From Phycisphaerae bacterium (GTDB lineage Bacteria > Planctomycetota > Phycisphaerae > Tepidisphaerales > Tepidisphaeraceae), in the NCBI GenBank assembly GCA_014380825.1, contig JACMJD010000178.1:1-6257 (forward strand): DNA of 6,257 nt, given 5' to 3'. The first letter of the stretch is position 1; each line of letters begins with the position of its first letter. A program made the translations under genes and the position numbers. The notes beneath the pieces were generated by a model that saw only the letters and a list, made by a program, of their open reading frames with translations, was not told the origin of the DNA and ran no database searches. Below are positions 1 to 4,996 of the stretch, piece by piece.

Positions 1-46
1 CGATTCGCGGGTCAAGCGGCGGCGGCATGCTGGGCGAAGTATACGC

Positions 47-76
47 AAAAAAAGCCCGCCGCTGAGCGGCGGGCTT
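47..76 (-). terminator. Intrinsic terminator of accA
   Basis: A perfect 9-bp GC-rich stem (54-62 with 66-74, GCCCGCCGC / GCGGCGGGC) closes on a TGA loop. AA/TT pairs at 52-53 and 75-76 can extend it to 11 bp. Read on the minus strand, the hairpin runs directly into seven T residues (complement of the A run at 47-53). It lies about 25 nt past the accA stop codon. This is a textbook Rho-independent terminator for the minus-strand gene. On the plus strand the hairpin is followed by a weaker T-rich stretch (81-89), so partial bidirectional function is possible. Confidence 0.93.
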
Positions 77-100
77 CGGGATTGTTTTCTAAACGATGAA

Positions 101-1171
101 CTATCCGGCGGAACGCGCGGCTTGTCTCTTGGTCAGCTCGATGACCTCACCCATCTGACGGAACTTTTCGTAGCGGCGTTCCAGAAGATTTTCGATCTTC
201 GATCGCTTCAGATCGCGCAGGCTCTTGGCGATGAATTGCTCCAAGCTGTGGGCAGCTTGATGCGGATCGCGATGCGCGCCGCCGAGCGGTTCGGTGATGA
301 TCGAATCGATCACGCCGAGCTTCATGAGGTCTTTGCTCGTGAGCTTCAGTGCTTCGGCCGCCAGTGCGGCGTTGCTCGAATCCTTCCATAGGATGCCGCT
401 GCATCCTTCGGGGCTGATGACCGAATACCACGCGTATTCCATCATGCCGATCTTGTCACCCACGCCTAAACCCAGCGCGCCACCGCTGCCGCCTTCACCG
501 GTGATGATGCACAGGATCGGCGTTCGCAGGCGGCTCATTTCGTACATGTTGCGGGCGATCGATTCACCTTGCCCGCGCTCTTCGGCGCCGATGTCGGGAG
601 CGGCGCCTTTGGTGTCGATCAGGCAGACGACCGGCAGGCCGAATTTCTCGGCGAGCTTCATCGCGCGAAGCGCCTTGCGGTAGCCTTCCGGTCTGGCCAT
701 GCCCCAGTTGCACTTGATTCGCTCTTCGGTGTCGCGGCCCTTGTGATGGCCGATCAGCATGACCTTGTGCCCGCCCATGCGCGCCAGGCCGGCTTGGATC
801 GCGTAGTCGTCGCCGTAGTTGCGGTCGCCGTGGATCTCGCGGAACTCGCGGCAGATCGCGTCGACGTAGTCCCGAAACAGCGGCCGCTGCGGGTGCCGGG
901 CGACCTGCACGGTCTCCCACGCACTCAGCTTGTCGTAGGTCTTCCGAAGCAGTGACGTGTAGTTATTGCGAAGCTGGCGAAGCTCTTTCGTATAATCCAC
1001 CTGCTTGGCGGATTGGAGCGCTTCCAGCTCGTGAAGCTGCTGCTCCAGCCGGAACAGCGGCTTCTCAAATTCCAGCGGCTGACGAGCCGACAACGGAGCG
1101 AGTGGCGTTCCATCGGATCCGACAGGAATTTCACGCATCACCGCTGTAGAGGCGGTAGATAGCTCTGACAT
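101..1171 (-). CDS. accA: Acetyl-CoA carboxylase carboxyltransferase subunit alpha
   Basis: AccA is the alpha half of the carboxyltransferase. With AccD it moves the carboxyl group from carboxybiotin on AccB to acetyl-CoA, giving malonyl-CoA, the first committed step of fatty-acid synthesis in the cytoplasm. The 356-residue product carries the family hallmarks in order: a helical N-terminal part beginning LEFEKPLF (about residue 33), ARHPQRP (about 91-97), IGHHKGRD (about 140), PEGYRKALR (about 161), AEERGQ, GEGGSGGALGLG (225-236), SVISPEGCSGILWKD (about 250-264) and LGGAHRDP near the end. Relative to the E. coli protein there are roughly 30 extra N-terminal residues. The normally conserved TPGAYPG reads TKGAAPD (residues 187-193). 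I chose the ATG at 1171; an in-frame TTG at 1183 would add four residues but lies inside a leader hairpin. No clear Shine-Dalgarno sequence precedes either start. No accD is in the window, so the gene stands alone and is followed by its own terminator. Confidence 0.97.
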   Translation of the reverse strand: MSELSTASTAVMREIPVGSDGTPLAPLSARQPLEFEKPLFRLEQQLHELEALQSAKQVDYTKELRQLRNNYTSLLRKTYDKLSAWETVQVARHPQRPLFRDYVDAICREFREIHGDRNYGDDYAIQAGLARMGGHKVMLIGHHKGRDTEERIKCNWGMARPEGYRKALRAMKLAEKFGLPVVCLIDTKGAAPDIGAEERGQGESIARNMYEMSRLRTPILCIITGEGGSGGALGLGVGDKIGMMEYAWYSVISPEGCSGILWKDSSNAALAAEALKLTSKDLMKLGVIDSIITEPLGGAHRDPHQAAHSLEQFIAKSLRDLKRSKIENLLERRYEKFRQMGEVIELTKRQAARSAG

Positions 1172-1180
1172 GTGTTGGAT

Positions 1181-1212
1181 CAACCCGGACGTCTAACAGC
1201 TACGCCGGGTTG
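1181..1212 (-). promoter_or_regulatory. Inverted repeat in accA leader, next to the start codon
   Basis: CAACCCGG at 1181-1188 and CCGGGTTG at 1205-1212 are perfect 8-nt inverted repeats separated by 16 nt. In the minus-strand transcript they would form a stem ending 9 nt before the accA ATG, that is, over the usual ribosome-binding position, and covering the alternative TTG start at 1183. No T run follows, so it is not a terminator. It could be a translational control hairpin or a protein-binding site. Only the symmetry is seen; a regulatory role is inferred from position. Confidence 0.45.
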
Positions 1213-1265
1213 CCTTAGTTTCGTTTCGCGTCCCGATCCGCCATCCCTGACCTGAAGCTAACTGG

Positions 1266-1280
1266 GTCCCAACCTGGGAC
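1266..1280. promoter_or_regulatory. Short perfect inverted repeat, possible operator
   Basis: GTCCCA (1266-1271), a 3-nt spacer and TGGGAC (1275-1280) form a perfect 6-nt inverted repeat in the accA upstream region. It would overlap the transcription start predicted by the promoter candidate at 1285-1312, a position typical of repressor operators. I do not recognise the half-site as that of any particular regulator. Because the spacing suits a tight hairpin as well, RNA structure is an alternative. Confidence 0.3.
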
Positions 1281-1284
1281 AAAT

Positions 1285-1312
1285 ACACTAGACGGATCGA
1301 CCGCGAAATCAA
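1285..1312 (-). promoter_or_regulatory. Candidate sigma70-type promoter for accA
   Basis: On the minus strand TTGATT (1307-1312) is followed after 16 nt by TAGTGT (1285-1290). This is an acceptable but weak -35/-10 pair pointing toward accA. It would start transcription near 1277 and give a leader of about 105 nt. The match is imperfect and a pair of this quality is expected by chance fairly often, so this is only a candidate. Confidence 0.22.
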
Positions 1313-1338
1313 GTTACCGGTCTATCAACGTTATCGGA

Positions 1339-1368
1339 CTAACGGAATCAGCGGCTTCAGTCCGTTAG
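1339..1368. repeat. 8-nt perfect inverted repeat
   Basis: CTAACGGA (1339-1346) and TCCGTTAG (1361-1368) are exact reverse complements with a 14-nt spacer. No T run follows on either strand, so an intrinsic terminator is unlikely. It may be a protein-binding site in the upstream region of accA or simply a remnant of a repeat. Function unknown. Confidence 0.4.
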
Positions 1369-1389
1369 ACACCAAACGGGCGGCGGGTG

Positions 1390-1418
1390 GTTCTATGAAC
1401 ATAAGTGTTTTTTAGAAC
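1390..1418. repeat. Nested AT-rich hairpin
   Basis: GTTCTA (1390-1395) pairs with TAGAAC (1413-1418). Inside it AACA (1398-1401) pairs with TGTT (1406-1409) around a TAAG loop. On the plus strand the inner stem runs into a T-rich stretch (1408-1413). It looks like a weak hairpin with an interior loop; neither flanking gene is oriented to use it as a plus-strand terminator. Confidence 0.3.
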
Positions 1419-1528
1419 GGTGTTTACGCGAACCACGTTCCCGAAAATTCGTACGGATTGCGAAGGATGTTGAGATCAAGTCAAGCTTTAGCGAGGTGTC
1501 GATTCCGCGACGTAACCGTTGTGGTGGT

Positions 1529-1690
1529 TTGGCTTCGTTTTCACACCTTGCACGTGCGAGGGCTTTGGACGCCGCGTTGGCTCGGATGGCTTCGCTTTCC
1601 CACCTGGCTATTCGCCGAAACCATCCACAACTCCCACCCCGGCCAACAGTTTCGCGGAAACCGCGTTGGCTTCGTTTTGCACATTTTGCA
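1529..1690. repeat. Three-copy degenerate intergenic repeat
   Basis: Three related units of about 24-25 nt share the core TTGGCTTCGTTTT followed by a CACAYYTTGCA-like end: copy A at 1529-1552, copy B at 1586-1609 (starting ATGGCTTCGCTTT) and copy C at 1666-1690. Copies start 57 and 80 nt apart. CCGCGTTGGC occurs both at 1572-1581, just before copy B, and at 1661-1670, overlapping the start of copy C. A perfect hairpin CGCGG-AAA-CCGCG (1653-1665) abuts copy C. Read as protein, the copies give peptides such as WLRFAHF or GFVLHI depending on frame. From memory I associate such peptides with spurious predicted proteins in planctomycete genomes, which would make this a dispersed repeat of that group. 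It has no CRISPR-like regularity. Confidence 0.6.
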
Positions 1691-1707
1691 TTGCAGTGGG
1701 CGGATCT

Positions 1708-2736
1708 TCACTTGTCAATGAACTGCGACGCTCGGGGTCCCATGAATCGAGCGTGGCGGGAAAAACACCGCCTCCCCATATACTGATCGCGCTGCGCGAA
1801 ATGAGCGCGCCGGGCGCAGCGCAATTTCGGAATCGTCGATATCTCCTCGAGATCGAAGCAAGAAAAATGATTTTTCGTTATGCCTGCCCAAGCAATCCCA
1901 CTTGGCCCGAAATCGACGGGTGTAAAGGTGCTGCCAAGAAAATCCCCACTTTCACTCCAACGCAGGACTTGTCGATTAGAACCAGTCGTCGCGAAGACCT
2001 GACCGTTCGCACCACGCGTTGCCCTGCTCAAATCGATTCCTGGGCTAGCGAAGTCACGAACCACACTTCCTTGCAAATCGAACTCGCGAACGAATCCTTG
2101 CGAGACAACCAGTACAGTGTTTGTTGGCGCGCTGTACGCCATGGATCTCACGCTGGTAAAACCACCCAACGCAATCGTCCCAGTCTGTGTACCCGTCGTG
2201 AGGTCGAACACGTTGATGGCGCCGATGCCGATGCCGCTCGTCCACGCGAAGTTCCCAGGAAGCACAGCCACAGCGCGAATGTCGCCGCTTCCGTACTGCT
2301 GGGCGAACGCCCCATCGGCAAGGAAGCGACGCGCGCCGTCGCCGCCGCCGGAATCCTGCGTGCCGATGACGTAGCTACCGTCCGGCGCGACTTTCAGATC
2401 GGCGGCCATGCCGAGCAGATCATCCTGCCGCGTGAACCCACCGACGATCGCGCCGTTGATCGGCTCGTACACGCGCACGGATCGCATCGCGCCGGCAACA
2501 GCGACAAGCTGCCCTTGAGCGTTAAAGTCCAGCCCGGCGACCGTCACGAAGTTCGTGTCGAGATACCCCTTGAAAGTCAGATCATGATCGAACACGCCGA
2601 TCCGGGTTGTAAAGCTAGACCCACCGCCTATCAGGAAGTCGTCGCTATCCCACCCGATCGCATTGGCGCTCTGTGGCAGCGCGAACAGCAAGAGCAGAGA
2701 CATTCCGAATCGCCATGCGAACAAACTTATCAACAC
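1708..2736 (-). CDS. Exported beta-propeller-like protein, with an atypical C-terminus
   Basis: The 342-residue product begins with a signal peptide: a basic residue at R9, a hydrophobic core MSLLLLFAL (about 12-20) and an ANA cleavage motif at 24-26. Residues 27-285 contain repeated short strands of the kind found in NHL/WD40/SMP-30-like propellers, for example IGVFDHDLTFKGYL, LDFNAQGQLVAVAG, LKVAPDGSYVIGTQ, AINVFDLTTGTQTGTI and VREFDLQGSVV, ending at FGPSGIAWAG. No catalytic residues are evident; binding or structural roles are possible. The start is GTG, supported by GAGGGAG at 2742-2748 with a 5-nt spacer; ATG at 2703 is the alternative. Residues 286-342 are rich in Arg, Cys and His, lack propeller strands and contain no PEP-CTERM-type anchor, so the true 3' end appears lost or altered. 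It diverges from the CYTH gene. Exact function unknown. Confidence 0.75.
   Translation of the reverse strand: MLISLFAWRFGMSLLLLFALPQSANAIGWDSDDFLIGGGSSFTTRIGVFDHDLTFKGYLDTNFVTVAGLDFNAQGQLVAVAGAMRSVRVYEPINGAIVGGFTRQDDLLGMAADLKVAPDGSYVIGTQDSGGGDGARRFLADGAFAQQYGSGDIRAVAVLPGNFAWTSGIGIGAINVFDLTTGTQTGTIALGGFTSVRSMAYSAPTNTVLVVSQGFVREFDLQGSVVRDFASPGIDLSRATRGANGQVFATTGSNRQVLRWSESGDFLGSTFTPVDFGPSGIAWAGITKNHFSCFDLEEISTIPKLRCARRAHFAQRDQYMGRRCFSRHARFMGPRASQFIDK
1789..1822. repeat. 9-bp GC-rich inverted repeat in the tail of the propeller gene
   Basis: GCGCTGCGC (1789-1797) and GCGCAGCGC (1814-1822) are perfect reverse complements separated by 16 nt. It falls inside the anomalous last part of the propeller ORF. 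No T run follows on either strand, so it is not a classical terminator, although a strong hairpin here could stabilise the 3' end of a shortened transcript. Confidence 0.4.
1862..1876. repeat. 15-nt AT-rich palindrome at the propeller/tail junction
   Basis: GAAAAAT, one central base, ATTTTTC: a nearly perfect palindrome, reading the same on both strands apart from the centre. It lies 5 nt beyond the last codon (1882-1884) that still fits the propeller pattern. It contrasts sharply with the GC-rich surroundings and may mark a junction, but no target-site duplication or mobile-element end was recognised. Confidence 0.45.
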
Positions 2737-2741
2737 GACAT

Positions 2742-2748
2742 CTCCCTC
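2742..2748 (-). promoter_or_regulatory. Ribosome-binding site supporting a GTG start (propeller gene)
   Basis: GAGGGAG sits 5 nt upstream of the GTG at 2734-2736 and decides that start over the ATG at 2703. The identical heptamer precedes the GTG start of the acyltransferase gene at 6154. Confidence 0.65.
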
Positions 2749-2876
2749 GGAAGTGCTGGCGATCCAAGCAACATTGTCACACTTGAGCCCGTCCCATTGA
2801 TTACTCTAACTCTCCCACCGACGATTGCCGCGCCAAAAGTATGTGGCTTTCAGAATGACGAGTGCCGGACGTTCCC

Positions 2877-3416
2877 ATGGCCAAAAACATCGAGATCAAA
2901 GCCCGGTTTGGCGACCTGTCGATCGCACGACGACTGGCCAAAGCCTTGGGAGCACGAAAGCGGGCGATGCTGGTTCAGGTCGATACTTACTTCGCCGTCC
3001 CGGACGGCCGGCTGAAGCTGCGCGAGATCAGCGGGGACGCGCGACGCGCCGAGCTGATCTGGTATGACCGGCCGGATCGGAAAACCGCCCGGGCGAGCCG
3101 GTATTACGTCGTGCCGGTTGCCGATCCCAAGGGATTGAAGGTCGCGCTGACGGCGGCGCTTGGCGTGACAACCGTCGTCCGCAAACGCCGGGAGCTTTGG
3201 ATGTTCAAGAACGTCCGGATTCACCTCGATTGCGTCGACGGGTTGGGCAGTTTCATCGAACTCGAAGCGGTGGTGGGCAATCGACACAGCTCGGCGACCT
3301 CGCGTGCGAATCTGCTGAAGGTGCAGCGCGCGCTGCGGATCGAACTAGGCGTGCTGGTTTCGCAGTCGTATTCCGATCTGGTTCAGCCGGCTAAGTTGAC
3401 CGCGGGATCAAACTGA
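2877..3416 (+). CDS. CYTH-domain protein (class IV adenylate cyclase / triphosphatase-like)
   Basis: CYTH proteins form an eight-stranded tunnel that binds triphosphate compounds and divalent metal; members include CyaB-type adenylate cyclases, thiamine-triphosphatases and inorganic triphosphatases. The 179-residue product starts MAKNIEIKAR, the first-strand motif, in the N-x-E-x-K form rather than strict E-x-E-x-K. Next come VQVDTYF (34-40), GRLKLRE (44-50, with K47 and R49 as likely phosphate-binding residues), ELIWYDRPD (59-67), KRRELW (103-108), VRIHLDCVDGLG (113-124) and FIELEAV (126-132) with the paired acidic residues typical of metal binding. Length fits a single-domain CYTH protein. 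I chose ATG 2877 because the motif begins there; GTG at 2862 is possible. No strong ribosome-binding site is visible. A cytoplasmic enzyme is expected; the substrate cannot be told from sequence. No CHAD domain follows. Confidence 0.88.
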   Translation: MAKNIEIKARFGDLSIARRLAKALGARKRAMLVQVDTYFAVPDGRLKLREISGDARRAELIWYDRPDRKTARASRYYVVPVADPKGLKVALTAALGVTTVVRKRRELWMFKNVRIHLDCVDGLGSFIELEAVVGNRHSSATSRANLLKVQRALRIELGVLVSQSYSDLVQPAKLTAGSN

Positions 3417-3461
3417 GAATCGAAGGCGATGGCAAATCAGATCCTGCCCGACGTGTCCACC

Positions 3462-3495
3462 AAAAAAAGAATCGAGCGAACCTTGCGGCTCGCCC
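3462..3495 (-). terminator. Terminator-like hairpin facing no known gene
   Basis: On the minus strand GCGAGCC (3487-3493) pairs with GGTTCGC (3476-3482) around a GCAA tetraloop, with one G-T wobble. Two further pairs extend it to 3474-3495. Five nt later comes a run of seven T (complement of 3462-3468). This has the form of an intrinsic terminator for leftward transcription, yet both neighbours are plus-strand genes. In the plus direction the hairpin lacks a T run. It could block antisense transcription, be a relic, or be chance. Confidence 0.45.
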
Positions 3496-3578
3496 GACTC
3501 GCATTTCCTGCCGGTCTCCCCGACGCGAGTGAGCCCCACGTCGAGCGGATATAGTGGCGATCCAATACACAATCGTCA

Positions 3579-4988
3579 ATGCAGAAAACTGCTGAACAAC
3601 AGATTGATTTCAAGCGCGCCCGAACTTCCGGATGGCTCGGCGTCGCGATGGTCTGCGCGGTTGCGATCGCGTGTCTGCTGTTGTTGTGGAGCCACAACTT
3701 GATCGTGAACGGCTCGCCGTTTCACCGCTGGCCGTGGCGATCCGTGCCTTGGTCGCGCGTTTATCCGCTGACGATTTTGTCATGTGTGCCGTTGATGCTG
3801 GCGCAGATTCTCTGGCGGCGCAAGGGCTTAGCGTCGATCTTCATCGCGCTGGCGTTGCTGACGGCGACGAACATCAGCTTGCAGATCATCGACGGCGCGT
3901 TGCGGAACGATCGGTACGACCTGGAACGCATCGTCGATCTAATCCATAACCCCATCGTTACAAGTTACTTCACCGAAGCGGTGATCCTCGCGAGGCAGAG
4001 CCACGTGCTGCCGTTCCTGGCGGACTATCCGCAGCTGATGGATCAGTTCCACATGCACGCGACGCAGAAGCCGCCGGGGCAGATTCTTTACTGGTACGCG
4101 TGGCTGCAAATCACACAGGACGGCGGCGGATCCGCGCTGTTCGGCGCGCTGGGGCTGGCATTGCTTGCAAGCCTGTCGATCCCCGCGATCTACTGGCTTG
4201 CGAGAACGATCTTCGAAAATTCTGATGAAGCTCCAACGATCGCAGCGATCGCCGCCACGCTGTTCGCCTTGAGCCCGTCGCTCGTGCTGTACTTCCCGCT
4301 GTTCGACAGCGTCTATCCCGCGATGACGTGCGCTGCGCTGGCGAGTTGGTTACTGGCGCTGCGCACCGGTCGAGCAATGTGGGCGATTCTCTGCGGCCTG
4401 ATCTTCGCCGCGATGTTCTTCTTAACCTTCGTTCCCCTCGTGCTCGGCGTAACCGTCGTCGGCTACGGCGTGGTCGTCGTCGCAAAACGACGCGCGAATC
4501 CTCGCGTCGCGATCCGCCAGGCGCTGTTGGTTTTAGGCACGATCGTCGCCGTCTATCTTGCGCTCTGGCTGACGACCGCCTACAACCCGATCGCAACATT
4601 CTTCGCCGCGCTGCGCAACGAACGCGCGCTCCAGGCCGTCTTCGAAATCCCCCACACCTATCCGCACACGATGCCCAGCGACGTGCTCGACTTCTTCTTC
4701 GGCTCGGCGTGGGTCACGCTGCCCGTGCTGCAGGTCTGGCTGATGCGACGCAAGGCGAGCACCGAGCACAACTTGCTCCTGCTGGCAGGCCTGTTCCAAA
4801 TCGTGCTCGTCACGGTGGCGGGACTGCTGCGGTGCGAAACCTCCCGCATCTGGACCTTCATGCAACCGCTGGCGTTGATCCCGATCGCCGCGGAGCTGGC
4901 GCGCTGGTCGCCACGCCAGCGCGCGGCAATGTACATCGCGATGTGGATGTTATTGAGCGCGATGTTTCAGAACTTGGAAGTGCATTAG
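3579..4988 (+). CDS. Multi-pass membrane protein, probable GT-C-type glycosyltransferase
   Basis: The 469-residue product is strongly hydrophobic, with about ten likely membrane segments: near 18-38, 62-79, 83-102, 184-206, 217-240, 245-262, 268-300, 314-332, 371-388, 397-417 and 425-440. A long non-membrane stretch (about 105-165) holds QKPPGQ (163-168), resembling the HPPGP-type motif of polytopic GT-C-like proteins. CETSRIWTFMQPL (419-431) resembles the late E-x-x-RIW-x-F motif of the same proteins. These resemblances are from memory and the family assignment is moderate. If right, it would transfer sugar from a lipid-phosphate donor to a lipid or protein acceptor at the outer face of the membrane. 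The first segment is preceded by basic residues (K13, R14, R16), indicating a cytoplasmic N-terminus. ATG 3579 has no good Shine-Dalgarno; a TATAGT at 3550-3555 might be a -10 box. Its stop lies 8 nt from that of the convergent acyltransferase. Confidence 0.7.
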   Translation: MQKTAEQQIDFKRARTSGWLGVAMVCAVAIACLLLLWSHNLIVNGSPFHRWPWRSVPWSRVYPLTILSCVPLMLAQILWRRKGLASIFIALALLTATNISLQIIDGALRNDRYDLERIVDLIHNPIVTSYFTEAVILARQSHVLPFLADYPQLMDQFHMHATQKPPGQILYWYAWLQITQDGGGSALFGALGLALLASLSIPAIYWLARTIFENSDEAPTIAAIAATLFALSPSLVLYFPLFDSVYPAMTCAALASWLLALRTGRAMWAILCGLIFAAMFFLTFVPLVLGVTVVGYGVVVVAKRRANPRVAIRQALLVLGTIVAVYLALWLTTAYNPIATFFAALRNERALQAVFEIPHTYPHTMPSDVLDFFFGSAWVTLPVLQVWLMRRKASTEHNLLLLAGLFQIVLVTVAGLLRCETSRIWTFMQPLALIPIAAELARWSPRQRAAMYIAMWMLLSAMFQNLEVH

Positions 4989-4996
4989 GGCGACGT

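Larger units (their letters stand above)
1213..1707. other. Non-coding intergenic stretch with inverted repeats and degenerate repeats
   Basis: This long gap lies between the 3' end of the propeller gene and the accA leader, both on the minus strand. I find no convincing gene; open frames here have no start signals, no recognisable domains and run through repeats. It contains inverted repeats at 1266-1280, 1339-1368 and 1390-1418, and a three-copy degenerate repeat between 1529 and 1690. Much of the part up to 1460 is more AT-rich than the genes on either side, as expected for a promoter region. Confidence 0.6.

Noticed and set aside
3..65. Possible C-terminus of a plus-strand gene entering from the left edge, stopping at TGA 63-65
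   Set aside because: The stop would fall in the loop of the accA terminator and the short frame has no recognisable motif; chance is more likely.
1529..1690. CRISPR array
   Set aside because: Three degenerate units with irregular spacing of 57 and 80 nt and no cas gene do not fit a CRISPR array.
1458..1786. Short plus-strand frames giving WLRFAHF- and GFVLHI-like peptides
   Set aside because: The peptides come from the nucleotide repeat read in different frames; no consistent frame, start signal or domain supports a protein.
2750..2876. Divergent promoters between the propeller and CYTH genes
   Set aside because: Divergent transcription implies promoters here, but no hexamer pair with acceptable sequence and spacing stood out (TTGTCA at 2774-2779 has no good -10 partner).
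1519..3015. Long plus-strand open frame of 498 codons
   Set aside because: It runs antisense through the propeller gene, across the repeat cluster and into the start of the CYTH gene. It has no domain, signal or ribosome-binding site, and the opposite strand has a signal peptide and a propeller pattern.
3496..3530. Inverted repeat ACTCGC / GCGAGT downstream of the CYTH gene as its terminator
   Set aside because: Only 6 bp around a loop of about 22 nt with no T run; too weak to call.
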